Shown: positions 1 through 8,839 of the stretch, in pieces
Numbering within the stretch: the stretch's first letter is position 1
How the letters are laid out: each line of letters starts with the position of its first letter
Source of the DNA: G963663365 sp963663365
GTDB lineage: Bacteria; Hinthialibacterota; Hinthialibacteria; Hinthialibacterales; G963663365
Direction: 5' to 3'
Assembly (NCBI GenBank): GCA_963663365.2
Contig: CAXXIH010000004.1
Coordinates: forward strand, 1 to 64,000
Length of the DNA: 64,000 bases
Translations under genes and position numbers: made by a program
The notes under the pieces: model-generated
Database searches by the model: none
Seen by the model: the letters and a program-made list of their open reading frames with translations, nothing else
What the model was told of the DNA's origin: nothing

Positions 1-720
1 TACCTGACCCGCGCCAAAATCCATTATAGCCGGGGACGTTACCCTAAAGCTCTCGAAGATATCAGCCGGGTAGTAGAGCTAAATCCGAGCGGCGAACATT
101 TACTGCTGAAAGGGCAATGGCTGCAACAATTCGGTTATCTCAAGCAGGCCAGGGAGTGTTTAGCAAACGCCCTGGAAAAATTTGACGCCGGGCAACGCCG
201 AAGCGTGGAGTCGCAACTAGCCGATATCGAATCCAGGTTAGGATTGAACGCCGAAGCCTACCGTCGCTATCAAGCTTTGCTTTCTGCCGCCGCCGATAAT
301 GAATTACATCTCGCTAGTGCCAGGTGTGCCTTAAAATTAGGTAAATATGAATTGTTGCGCCGCCATCTGGCCCAGGTTTCCGGCAAGCTTTCCCCAGAGT
401 TGCAAGCGCGCTATTGTTATTATCGCGGTGTGATCTGTCAGCACCAGGGACAGGACGACCAGGCGGCTGATTATTTCACTAAGTCATTGGACGCCGCAAA
501 TTATCGTCGCGGTGACAGCTATTTTTTTCTGGGCCAGATTTATTATCGCCAGCAAAAATTTGCGGGAGCTTCCCGCTATTTACAGCAAGCCGTCGTGGCT
601 CTTCCCGGCAATGCCGGCATCCATGAATTGTCTGGCAAATGCTATCTCCAGCAGCAAGACGGCGCTAAGGCCGCAGCCAGTTTTTCGCAGTGTATCCGCC
701 ATCGAGCCCTGGCACGCTGA
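1..720 (+). CDS. TPR protein, N-terminal part (5' truncated, frameshifted)
   Basis: The frame is open from the first base of the window to a stop at 718-720. It encodes consecutive tetratricopeptide repeats, for example YSRGRYPKALEDISRVVELN and later YYRGVICQHQGQDDQAADYF. TPRs form helical scaffolds for protein contacts, and no catalytic domain is visible. The last in-frame residues after SFSQCI are nonsense. The expected continuation (AIEPWHADYYYQRGTAY) is found one frame over from base 698. One extra C at about 697 therefore separates this part from the following one, and both belonged to one gene. The true start lies upstream of the window. Confidence 0.75.
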   Translation, partial: YLTRAKIHYSRGRYPKALEDISRVVELNPSGEHLLLKGQWLQQFGYLKQARECLANALEKFDAGQRRSVESQLADIESRLGLNAEAYRRYQALLSAAADNELHLASARCALKLGKYELLRRHLAQVSGKLSPELQARYCYYRGVICQHQGQDDQAADYFTKSLDAANYRRGDSYFFLGQIYYRQQKFAGASRYLQQAVVALPGNAGIHELSGKCYLQQQDGAKAAASFSQCIRHRALAR

Positions 721-3037
721 CTATTACTACCAGCGCGGAACTGCCTATTCGATAGCGCAAGAATTCGATCTTGCCGAACGCGACTTTTTGAAATGCCAGT
801 TTTTGCAGCCGGAAAACCTCAAACCCTTTATTGCCGTCTTTAGCAATGTCTTCAAACAGAATTTTCTGGCGCGTCTCGAAGACTTGAAATTGATGTTTCA
901 CGGCTATTTCGATCCGACCTACGCAGCGTTGGATACCGAACTTTTTCAACCGGATATCGAAAAAAACAGTGGCGCTTACATTGCCGCCGGCTTAGAGCTT
1001 AAGCAGAGAGCCAAGCACCGGCACCAATGGGAGCCGCACAAAGCCGAAGTATTCATCAAAAGTCTGATCGCTACCGAATCCACTTCCGTGCATGAGATGG
1101 CTAGTGCCGGGTTATTGGCAATGTATTATCACCCCGCCCTTGTGCCGATGCTGGAACGTGAGTTGCAAAAAAAACGCTATCTGCCGCGGGTGCAGCGGCG
1201 CCTGCGCCAAATCGCCGAGGCGATACGTAGCAAATACCTGAATAAACAGAAAATTTATTTTCGGCAATTATTGGTACGATATTACGGCGCTAAAGACAGC
1301 AAAGCCCTTGAAGAAATTTTCCATAGCGGCAGCGGTATTGATTGCCTTTGTCGCTTATTGGCCGATCCCGACGAAACGGCGATCATCCGCTGGTTTGCAG
1401 CGCGGGCGTTGCTGGATTTGCGCCAAATCGAAGGGTACCGGCGCATCAAACAATATGCCGTTAGCAGCGATAATCTCAGCAAAATGTTAGCCAATGCAGC
1501 GCTGATTGCTGACAAAAAGCCAGCAGTAACCGCCAGCGCCTATGCCGAAGTTGCCGACCATGCCAGCCCGTTTATCCGTTCAATAGTCGCCCGCTACGCC
1601 CCGTTGAGCAACCATAAACTTTTGACCACCTTCTTGGATGATTGTGACCGCCGGGTCCAGGTATATGCTGCAGCACGATTACGTAGTTCCAGTAATATCA
1701 AAGTGGAACAAGTGCTCAACCAGGCCAGTTCAGATAAACAACCGTTGGTGCGGTTATATGCCATATCATCTTTATGGGACATGGCGACATTGAAAAAGTG
1801 TTTGTCGAAGCAAGAATACCGTTTGCGGCGTTCCCGCTATGAACGCGAATATCTGCGCTCTCTAATTGCTGCCACCTCTGATTCCGACAGCCGTGTCCGC
1901 CGGATAGCCATTTTGCGGTTAGGTGAACTTGGCATTCGCAAAAACAGTAAGATTATTGCCGATCATTTGCAGGATAAAGATGAATTGGTGCGGCTGCAGA
2001 CGGTAATTACCCTATCGATTAGGCTGGAACTTGAACAGGTGGTGCCGATTCTGTGTGATCCCAAAGAGAAATTGCTATTTCGCGCCGCAGTACTCCTGGG
2101 CGGTATGCAAGTCAAAAAAAGAGCACCGACGCGCTTGCTTGGTCTACTGGGTACTTTGCTCAGAGATCCCGATTATCGGTTGCGAACCTTGCTGATCTGG
2201 GGGATGGGCAAAGCCGGCAAAGGCACTGGCGTTATCATTGTCCGCAGCTATCTTAGCAATCGCGATCCCTATATGCGCTTAGGGGCATTGTGCGCGATGA
2301 TTGACGATGGTGCCGCTCAAGATATCCCCCGGGTGATCAAAATGCTGAAAGATCCGCATCCGGACACCCGATTCGCGGCGGCGGCGGCAGCAGTGCGTCT
2401 TGCTGATAGACATAATGATAGCAAAGCCTTGGCGCAAATAGAGCGTCTGATGCACGATGCCGATGCGGCTGTTCATGCCGGAGCCGCTCTTGGTTATGCC
2501 AGAACATTGTATGACCGGGTAAAAATATCCTCTGACAGCTCCAAATTAGCGCCAGAAGACAATTATCGCCAATTTGTCCTGGATGTGATTCATAAGATGC
2601 GGCAGATAGACTATCGCTTGCGACGGCGAAATCGTAAGAGCGGCGACAGGTCTATCCTGGAATTATTGCATTATTTTGATAAAGCGGTCAAACTGGCGCC
2701 GGATAACCATCGCTATCGCTTTGAACGCGGGGTGCTCTATTATTTGCACCAGCAATATCGCGAAAGCATCGCCGATATTACCGCTGCTTTGAAATTAAAA
2801 CCGCAGTTTCCGATGGCCAGGTATATGCTGGCGCGTGTTTATTTTCTCATGAATAAAGATCTTCGGGCAATGGCTATCCTGGAATCATATCTCCATGATT
2901 TTCCCTGGGAAATCAATGGACTGGAGCTTAAAAAACAAATTTTAGACGCTCAGGAAAAGCAAGAGCAGGCCAGACAAGTGCATTACCAGCTGGCGCTCAT
3001 CAAGGGCGCCAATAAGGTCATAGAAAATATTCGTTAG
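698..3037 (+). CDS. TPR-HEAT-TPR protein, C-terminal part after frameshift
   Basis: This is the continuation of the TPR protein in the second frame. It opens with a TPR (DYYYQRGTAYSIAQEFDLAE) and continues with about 500 residues of HEAT/armadillo-like helical repeats, such as SFIRSIVARYAPLSN-type units, SRVRRIAILRLGELG, PYMRLGALCAMIDDG and DTRFAAAAAAVRLA. It ends in another TPR pair (HRYRFERGVLYYLHQQYRES). The frame extends back to an ATG at 512, but 512-697 overlaps real TPR coding in the other frame and is not meaningful there. No signal peptide can be judged because the N-terminus lies outside the window. The role is unknown, probably a large protein-interaction scaffold. A palindromic repeat follows the stop. 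Confidence 0.75.
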   Translation, partial: AIEPWHADYYYQRGTAYSIAQEFDLAERDFLKCQFLQPENLKPFIAVFSNVFKQNFLARLEDLKLMFHGYFDPTYAALDTELFQPDIEKNSGAYIAAGLELKQRAKHRHQWEPHKAEVFIKSLIATESTSVHEMASAGLLAMYYHPALVPMLERELQKKRYLPRVQRRLRQIAEAIRSKYLNKQKIYFRQLLVRYYGAKDSKALEEIFHSGSGIDCLCRLLADPDETAIIRWFAARALLDLRQIEGYRRIKQYAVSSDNLSKMLANAALIADKKPAVTASAYAEVADHASPFIRSIVARYAPLSNHKLLTTFLDDCDRRVQVYAAARLRSSSNIKVEQVLNQASSDKQPLVRLYAISSLWDMATLKKCLSKQEYRLRRSRYEREYLRSLIAATSDSDSRVRRIAILRLGELGIRKNSKIIADHLQDKDELVRLQTVITLSIRLELEQVVPILCDPKEKLLFRAAVLLGGMQVKKRAPTRLLGLLGTLLRDPDYRLRTLLIWGMGKAGKGTGVIIVRSYLSNRDPYMRLGALCAMIDDGAAQDIPRVIKMLKDPHPDTRFAAAAAAVRLADRHNDSKALAQIERLMHDADAAVHAGAALGYARTLYDRVKISSDSSKLAPEDNYRQFVLDVIHKMRQIDYRLRRRNRKSGDRSILELLHYFDKAVKLAPDNHRYRFERGVLYYLHQQYRESIADITAALKLKPQFPMARYMLARVYFLMNKDLRAMAILESYLHDFPWEINGLELKKQILDAQEKQEQARQVHYQLALIKGANKVIENIR

Positions 3038-3095
3038 GGAACCGGTTATTTTGGCATTACATTCAATCAAAAATCATGAATTACACCAATAGCTG

Positions 3096-3253
3096 AGGAA
3101 CCGGCAAAAAATAACTTACCCATTTGGTTTGCCCTTTTGCTTCCTGGCCGCGTCGCTCCTCAATTACAGAACTAAGGCTATGCGCATTCGTCGCTCCTTG
3201 CCAGGAAGCAAAATTGCTAAACCAACTGGCCAACTTATTTCTTGCCGGCTCCT
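3096..3253 (+). repeat. Family A palindromic element, copy 1 (MITE-like)
   Basis: This is a 158-bp element. Its left end is related to AGGAGCCGGCAAGAAATAAC and its right end is the inverted match TTATTTCTTGCCGGCTCCT. The core, with TTGCTTCCTGGC near one side and GCCAGGAAGCAAA near the other, folds into an inner hairpin. This copy has point changes at its left end (GAACCGG). It carries no gene. The ends resemble those of the ISAzo13 element at 46142-48229. Confidence 0.85.
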
Positions 3254-3390
3254 GAACGAGAGTTTTAGAAAAGATCGGACATGGGCGCTGGCATCAACAC
3301 GGATGCAATAAATTTTCCAAATTTGCGTAAGTATTTGCACCATAATAACCTGAATTTAACAAAGTAGAACTAATAATTCGCGTTTATTAG

Positions 3391-3610
3391 TTCGACAATG
3401 TCAAGTTAGCCTAATTACATGAAGACGAAGATATTACACCGCAGAGACGCAGAGGACACAGAGAAAAAAACAAGAGGATATTTTTGGAATGCCAATGTGA
3501 ATCGATAACGCTGGCCGTAGAGGCAGCCAACGACCGTTCGACATTATAGACATTGTTTTTCTCTGCGATCTCTGCGTCTCTGCGGTGAATTCAACGCTTT
3601 CAAGAAACAT
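3391..3610 (+). repeat. Family B palindromic element, copy 1 (220 bp)
   Basis: A 220-bp block begins TTCGACAATGTCAAGTTAGC and ends TTTCAAGAAACAT. It is almost identical to 21410-21629, and its reverse complement lies at 29380-29577. Internally, CACCGCAGAGACGCAGAG on the left is matched by CTCTGCGTCTCTGCGGTG on the right, so the element folds into a long hairpin. No reading frame is conserved in it. Confidence 0.85.
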
Positions 3611-3693
3611 GACATTGCCAAGTTAGTGTCCATTCGTGGTTCAATCTTCGTAACCTTCGTAGTAAAATTTGGATCTTTCAAGGAGAAACAGCA

Positions 3694-4782
3694 GTGGTTC
3701 AGTGGGAAGGTATAGTATTTCATTCAGCGCTTTCAGAAGGGCGTAGCGGTTGTAAGCTGAAAATCGATGGGGTGCGGCTGATCGCTACCGCGCCCGAGCG
3801 GGAAATCGAGCTAGATTTGCGCCAGGCCAGGTTATCTCTGGGGGGAACCGCCAATACGTTGCTTTATATCCGTTCTCTTCAGGACGAACCAGTTCTTACG
3901 GTGCGCGACCACTCGATTTTGAAAGCGCTCCAGGAAACCGGAATTCCTGATATGCAGATGGAAGTCGGCACTTTCAAGAAAACCGTCTGGGCTTATCGTG
4001 CCTGGTTGTTGTGGAGCGTTTTTGCCTGTATCGTATTGCTGGTCGGCGCCTTCGGATTCTTTTCGGTCTATGGGGCCGATCTGGTGGTAAGCGTCTTACC
4101 TTATTCCCTGGACCAAAAGATGGGAGAGGCAGCCGTTGATTCGGCCATGCTCCGGATTGCTCCCCAGGGGCAATATCGCCACCCCGAAGTAGTTGCCGCA
4201 GTAGAAAAAATCGTCGCCCGTCTTACGCAAGCGATCAAGCCACGCCATTTCGACTACTCGGTGCGAGTGGCCGCTACCGATGTCACCAATGCGTTTGCGC
4301 TTCCCGGCGGCAAAATCGTAGTGACTACCGGTTTAATCAGGATAGTAGAAACGCCGGAACAACTTGCCGGGATTTTAGCTCACGAAATCGCCCATGTCAG
4401 GCGCCGTCACGGTCTCAAGAGTATCGTGCAATCGGTTGGAACCAGTCTGTTGTTACGCGCCTTTTTCGGCGATACTTCCGAATTGGGCGAGTTTGTAATC
4501 GCTCAGGCGCGTAATCTAGAAAAACTACGTTACAGCCGGTCGATGGAAAGCGAAGCCGATCGTGATGGTTTTGCGTTAATGCAAAAAGCTGGCCTCAATC
4601 CAGAGGCAATGCTACAATTCTTCAATCGATTGCAATCGCAACAGCAGTCGTCAATTGAACTGTTTTCAACGCATCCAGTCACCTCCAGGCGTATCGAAGC
4701 ATTGCGCAAGCTGCCTATATCTCAGACAGCATTTTCGCCCCTGGGCATCGACTGGAATCAGGTAAAGATAGCTTTGAAATAG
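3694..4782 (+). CDS. Membrane-anchored M48-family zinc metalloprotease
   Basis: A 362-residue peptidase of the M48 (HtpX/Ste24/BepA-like) family. The zinc site is HEIAH (residues 230-234), and the downstream SMESEAD near residue 287 supplies the third ligand, as in the family. Residues 1-95 form a non-catalytic N-terminal domain. One hydrophobic segment, about 103-125, should anchor the protein with the catalytic domain outside the cytoplasm. The start is GTG, chosen because AAGGAG lies eight bases upstream. An AIM24-family gene starts 11 bases after the stop and two more follow, so the four probably form one operon. A role in envelope protein quality control is inferred from the family only, and the substrate is unknown. 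Confidence 0.88.
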   Translation: MVQWEGIVFHSALSEGRSGCKLKIDGVRLIATAPEREIELDLRQARLSLGGTANTLLYIRSLQDEPVLTVRDHSILKALQETGIPDMQMEVGTFKKTVWAYRAWLLWSVFACIVLLVGAFGFFSVYGADLVVSVLPYSLDQKMGEAAVDSAMLRIAPQGQYRHPEVVAAVEKIVARLTQAIKPRHFDYSVRVAATDVTNAFALPGGKIVVTTGLIRIVETPEQLAGILAHEIAHVRRRHGLKSIVQSVGTSLLLRAFFGDTSELGEFVIAQARNLEKLRYSRSMESEADRDGFALMQKAGLNPEAMLQFFNRLQSQQQSSIELFSTHPVTSRRIEALRKLPISQTAFSPLGIDWNQVKIALK

Positions 4783-4793
4783 GAGGATCGATC

Positions 4794-5453
4794 TTGCAAG
4801 CGGAAATTCGTTACCGTCCTTCTTTTGCCACGGTGTTTGTAGAATTGTCCGGCCAGGACCGCATTGTTGCCGAAGCCGATGCCATGGCCAGCATGTCTAC
4901 CAACCTCGGCATCGACACCCATTTATCCAGAAGTTTTTTTTCGGCACTGGGCAAGAAATTCTTCGGCGGCGAATCATTGTTCGTCAACGAATTTTATGTA
5001 GAAAGCGGTCAGCAAGGAGAACTGGTGTTGACGCAGAATACTCCCGGGGACATCGTCGCCATCGAACTCAACGGCGGTGGTATTTGTTTGCAGCCGGGAG
5101 CGTTCATCGCCTGCACCAGCGGCATCGAACTAAAAACGCAATGGGCCGGATTCAAAAGCATGATTGCTCGCGAAGGGCTGTTCAAGCTTTATCTCTGTGG
5201 CAAAGGCAAAGTCTGGTTCGGAGCTTACGGCGGCGTAGTCGAAAAACAAGTCCAGGGAGAATATCTGGTCGATACCGGCCACCTGGTAGGCTATGAGCCA
5301 CAGTTGCAGCTTAAGCTCCAGATGGCCGGCGGCGTTTTTTCCTCGTTGTTTTCCGGGGAAGGATTGCTCAGTCGGCTCCAGGGCAATGGCAAAATTTATC
5401 TGCAAACCCGTTGTCTGCAAGGTCTGGCCAGTTGGGTAAATCCAAGATTCTAG
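4794..5453 (+). CDS. AIM24/TIGR00266-family protein (paralogue 1)
   Basis: A 219-residue beta-rich protein of the AIM24 (TIGR00266, DUF124) family. Diagnostic stretches are AEADAMASMSTN near the N-terminus, GGESLFVNEFY in the middle, and YLVDTGHLVGYEP and GEGLLSRLQGNGKIYLQTR near the C-terminus. The family has a double-stranded beta-helix fold. The biochemical role in bacteria is not established, and the yeast homologue is a mitochondrial inner-membrane organiser. The start is TTG, preceded by a perfect AGGAGG six bases upstream. It is the first of three tandem paralogues behind an M48 protease. It lacks a signal peptide, so it is probably cytoplasmic. Confidence 0.88.
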   Translation: MQAEIRYRPSFATVFVELSGQDRIVAEADAMASMSTNLGIDTHLSRSFFSALGKKFFGGESLFVNEFYVESGQQGELVLTQNTPGDIVAIELNGGGICLQPGAFIACTSGIELKTQWAGFKSMIAREGLFKLYLCGKGKVWFGAYGGVVEKQVQGEYLVDTGHLVGYEPQLQLKLQMAGGVFSSLFSGEGLLSRLQGNGKIYLQTRCLQGLASWVNPRF

Positions 5454-5471
5454 GTTAGAGAGGAAACGAAC

Positions 5472-6158
5472 ATGCAAATCGAAATCATCAACTCTCCCGG
5501 CAACGCAGCGGCAAAAGTGGTACTGGATGGCGGCGAAAAACTGGTCGCCGAGTCTGGCGGCATGATTGCTATGAGCGCCGATGTGTCGGTAGTCACCAGT
5601 TCCAAAACCAAAGGCGGGGGCGGCTTTATGAAGGGAATCAAGCGGATGCTCACTGGAGAATCCTTTTTCCTCAACACCTTCACCGCCCCGTCACAGGGGG
5701 GCGAAGTCTATCTCGCTCCCGGATTGGTCGGCGATATGGTTATTTACGAACTCGACGGCTCGCGCGAATTGATTGCCCAGGGCACTTCCTTTGTCGGTAG
5801 TGGCGAGGATGTCGAGCTGGATAGCAACTGGCAAGGCTGGAAGTCGGCGATGTTCAGCGGCGAATCGATGTTTTGGTTGCACTGTAAGGGAAGCGGCCCG
5901 ATAATTCTGAATTCGTTCGGTGGTATTTATGAAAAAGAAGTCGATGGCAGCTATATTGTCGATACCGGGCATATCGTCGCTTTCGAAACCAGCTTGCGCT
6001 TCGATGTGCAAAAAGCGGGAAGATCCTGGTTCTCGGCGTTAGCCGGAGGAGAAGGACTGGTATGTCGTTTTGAGGGACGGGGGCGGCTTTTTTGCCAGAC
6101 CCATAATGCCAATAATTTCGGCTGGTCTTTGAGTCCGATGTTGCGCCCTCGCAATTAG
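5472..6158 (+). CDS. AIM24/TIGR00266-family protein (paralogue 2)
   Basis: A 228-residue AIM24-family protein, clearly paralogous to both neighbours. It has AESGGMIAMSADV, GESFFLNTFTAPSQGGEVYLAP, YIVDTGHIVAFE and GGEGLVCRFEGRGRLFCQT in the family order. It has an ATG start, with GAGAGGAAACGAAC just upstream as ribosome site, and lies 18 bases after paralogue 1. The glycine-rich loop KTKGGGGFMKGIKR at about residue 50 is typical of the family. No signal peptide or membrane helix is visible. The function is unknown. Tandem triplication suggests a hetero-oligomer or specialised paralogues. Confidence 0.88.
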   Translation: MQIEIINSPGNAAAKVVLDGGEKLVAESGGMIAMSADVSVVTSSKTKGGGGFMKGIKRMLTGESFFLNTFTAPSQGGEVYLAPGLVGDMVIYELDGSRELIAQGTSFVGSGEDVELDSNWQGWKSAMFSGESMFWLHCKGSGPIILNSFGGIYEKEVDGSYIVDTGHIVAFETSLRFDVQKAGRSWFSALAGGEGLVCRFEGRGRLFCQTHNANNFGWSLSPMLRPRN

Positions 6159-6178
6159 GCTAAAAAGGAAAAAGCGTT

Positions 6179-6862
6179 ATGACAGATCTACAATTCGAAA
6201 TATTGGGAAAACCGGATTACGGTTTTCTGAAGCTCCGGCTGGCTGCAGGACAATCGCTATGTGTAGAAGCTTCGGCCATGGCTGCGATGGACACCAATCT
6301 GGTCATGAAGACGCGAATGAAAGGCGGGCTAATGGCCAGTCTCAAGCGCGGTCTTGCCGGAGAAAGCCTGTTTATGAACGAATTCACCGCCGAAGGCGGC
6401 CCTGGCGAAATCTGCATCGCCCCCGGCGCTATCGGCGACCTGGCCCATTACCGAATACAGCCAGGAAAGAGCATTTATCTACAATCGGGCGCTTATGTCG
6501 CCTCTAGCCCCGAAGTAAAAGTTGACACCAAATGGGATGGATTCCGCGGTTTTTTTAGCGGTACCGGCTTGTTTTTGTTGAAAGTCGAAGGCAACGGCGA
6601 TCTGTTCTTCAATGCTTATGGCGGTCTGGTGGAAATTCCGGTCCAGGGCAACTATGTCATCGATACCGGTTACATTGCCGCTTTTGAAGATAGCTTAAAT
6701 TACGAAGTGACGCTGCTGGGTGGATTGAAGACTTCGCTGTTAGGCGGAGAAGGGTTGGTATGCCGCTTCAGCGGCCAGGGCAAAATATGGTTGCAGACCC
6801 GCCAGATCTATCCGTTCCTACGCTGGCTATGGCCGTTCCGCCCCCAAAAGAACAACGATTGA
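6179..6862 (+). CDS. AIM24/TIGR00266-family protein (paralogue 3)
   Basis: A 227-residue AIM24-family protein and the most canonical of the three. It shows FEILGKPDYGFLKLRLAAGQ at the start, EASAMAAMDTN, GGLMASLKRGLAGESLFMNE, SGAYVASSPEV, YVIDTGYIAAFE and LGGEGLVCRFSGQGKIWLQT. It begins 20 bases after paralogue 2 with ATG behind AAAAAGGAAAAAGC. It ends the likely M48-AIM24 operon, since the next gene starts after 53 bases and is an unrelated membrane protein. The function is unknown. Confidence 0.9.
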   Translation: MTDLQFEILGKPDYGFLKLRLAAGQSLCVEASAMAAMDTNLVMKTRMKGGLMASLKRGLAGESLFMNEFTAEGGPGEICIAPGAIGDLAHYRIQPGKSIYLQSGAYVASSPEVKVDTKWDGFRGFFSGTGLFLLKVEGNGDLFFNAYGGLVEIPVQGNYVIDTGYIAAFEDSLNYEVTLLGGLKTSLLGGEGLVCRFSGQGKIWLQTRQIYPFLRWLWPFRPQKNND

Positions 6863-6915
6863 CACTATTTCCCAGCTCCTAACTTGATATTGCCAAACTA
6901 TTTAGGGGATTTTCC

Positions 6916-8571
6916 TTGGCAAAGACAAAACGGTTGCGGTCGATCTTGTGGTTATTGCCACCCCTATTTTTATTGTTTTCCTGCTTATGGTGGGGACTGC
7001 CGGCCAATGCCAGGCTAGAGTATCTTTTCGAGAACCGCCAACAACACCAGCAATGCATCACTGCACTTGCCGCCGATACCCGGCGATTGCTCAGTGAAAA
7101 AGACACGGTAATGATCCCGGAAAAATCATCCCCAGGTCAGGAGCTAGATTTTGCCGGCAAACAAAAAGCGCGCCGCCGCTATCTATTATTTTCGCAAAAT
7201 CCCGATGAAATGAGAACCCTGGCCGCTCTGGCGGCAATGGCACCACGCCGGCTCAACTTCAATCCCAAAGAATACACCTATGGCTCCGGCTATTATTACG
7301 CTGTCGGCGCCACTCTCAAAATATGTCAGCTCCTCGGTCTTATCGAGCTGGTGCCGTCATCGCTTCACTATTATCGAAGCCCATCGCGGATGGGACGGCT
7401 TTATGTCGCCGGACGTGCTTTCAATCTGGTTGCGATTATCATTCTGTTTGCTGCTACGCTATCAACCGCACGGCTTCTCGGTTTTACCGGCAAACAAGCC
7501 TATGCTGTGGCGGCAATGATTGGCGTTGCCCCAGGGATACTGATTTGGGGTAGCGTAATGAAGCCGCATCTGATCGCAACCGCTCTGGGAGTATGGGGGA
7601 TTCGCCAGTCATTGCCACTGTGGCGTGGCGAGCGGCCAATCTATCATTTTTTGACAGCAATTGCCTGGGTGGCCCTAGCCGGATCTTGCCAATACACCGC
7701 TGTCTTACTGGCGCTGTTGCCCATGGCTGCATTGTGTAGCTGCTGGCGCCACCGGGCAGTAAGCAACAAAACCGCTCTGGGCTTAGTGATTAGCGCGGTA
7801 GTTATCGCTGCCGCTATTTTTTTTGCGCTCAATCCCTACCATCTCTTCCATCTGGAACTGGTGCGAAAAGATCTGGCCCATACCGCTGCTTTTTGGCAAT
7901 TGCAGCCTGGCAATCCCTGGCTGCTCGGCGTCGGTCTCTATCAACTAGCTATCGCCGGCGGGCCTGGACTATGGCTGACCGCAGCTATCCTTATATCTTG
8001 GGGGATATGCCCCCGACTGCGTCGGCAACAATCCGGCTATCCCCCTGGATTCTGGCCCACCCTCCTGATTATCGTATTGCTCTGGCTTCTGGCCGCCGCC
8101 AACGTAGCCTGTCGCGGCTTCGATGCCAACAATGCCCGTTTTTTTGTCTTGATTACCCCGGCGGTGATACTGCTCGGATTACGCCCCCTGGCCATTAGCA
8201 ATAAGTTGCTGTTCTCAGTTGGAATAGCTTTTCTGCTAGCAGGAATCTATATTGCCCTACAACATATCGCTGCGAGTAGCAGCGAGCGCCCGCATTACCA
8301 GGTAGCCAAATGGCTGCAACAACATCTCCCTCCAGGGGCGACTTTGGCGGTTAGCGAAGATTGGGCGCCCTTTCGTTACCCGCCGCTAACGATGTCGCGT
8401 TATCGACTATTACGTCTGCGAGATTTACGCCAGCTCCCGGCTAATACCTGGTTGCTTACACGTTATCCTTTGCCTGCCAGCGCCGATCGGCTACAAATTC
8501 GCTGGTCAAGCCGTTTTTGCTATTTTCGCGCCAGTTATGCCGAAGAACATTTGTGGATCTATTGTTATTGA
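6916..8571 (+). CDS. Polytopic membrane protein, glycosyltransferase-39-like
   Basis: A 551-residue protein with a hydrophobic N-terminal helix (about 10-28) followed by an extracytoplasmic loop and some ten further membrane segments between about residues 165 and 455. A soluble C-terminal tail of about 90 residues follows (SEDWAPFRYPPLTMSRYRLL). The loop after helix 1 contains a DE pair (QNPDEMRTLAAL) and a long tyrosine-rich stretch. This architecture recalls the PMT/ArnT/GT39 lipid-linked sugar transferases, in which the first loop holds acidic catalytic residues. I do not see enough to name a donor or acceptor. The start is TTG, chosen because AGGGGA lies upstream and the signal-anchor begins right after it. 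It stands alone between the AIM24 genes and a repeat cluster. Confidence 0.7.
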   Translation: MAKTKRLRSILWLLPPLFLLFSCLWWGLPANARLEYLFENRQQHQQCITALAADTRRLLSEKDTVMIPEKSSPGQELDFAGKQKARRRYLLFSQNPDEMRTLAALAAMAPRRLNFNPKEYTYGSGYYYAVGATLKICQLLGLIELVPSSLHYYRSPSRMGRLYVAGRAFNLVAIIILFAATLSTARLLGFTGKQAYAVAAMIGVAPGILIWGSVMKPHLIATALGVWGIRQSLPLWRGERPIYHFLTAIAWVALAGSCQYTAVLLALLPMAALCSCWRHRAVSNKTALGLVISAVVIAAAIFFALNPYHLFHLELVRKDLAHTAAFWQLQPGNPWLLGVGLYQLAIAGGPGLWLTAAILISWGICPRLRRQQSGYPPGFWPTLLIIVLLWLLAAANVACRGFDANNARFFVLITPAVILLGLRPLAISNKLLFSVGIAFLLAGIYIALQHIAASSSERPHYQVAKWLQQHLPPGATLAVSEDWAPFRYPPLTMSRYRLLRLRDLRQLPANTWLLTRYPLPASADRLQIRWSSRFCYFRASYAEEHLWIYCY

Positions 8572-8665
8572 TGGAATCAAACTGAATATCTCCAGCAACA
8601 GAATTCGGTTATTGCTTCAGTTTCTCGTGATTGCTGTTGACAAATCAATCCCTTTGAGCTATATT

Positions 8666-8826
8666 AGGCTGTGTTTACGAATTGCTTTCGTTTGATAGCG
8701 AAGTCATTTTGTTTCCTGGCGAGGCGCGACGAAGGCGCATAGCTTCTTGTTCTGTAACTGAGGAGCAACGAAGCCAGGGAACAAAAGGGCTCGATAGCAG
8801 GCGGAATGAATTCGTAAACACAGCCT
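8666..8826 (+). repeat. Family C palindromic element, copy 1 (161 bp)
   Basis: The outer inverted repeats are AGGCTGTGTTTACGAATT on the left and the matching AATTCGTAAACACAGCCT on the right. The core, with TTTGTTTCCTGGC, GCGCATAGC and GAAGCCAGGGAACAAAAG, is homologous to the core of family A in reverse orientation, although the outer ends are different. The same hairpin core therefore sits inside two unrelated frames of terminal repeats. Confidence 0.8.
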
Positions 8827-8839
8827 AGATTTTTTGCTA

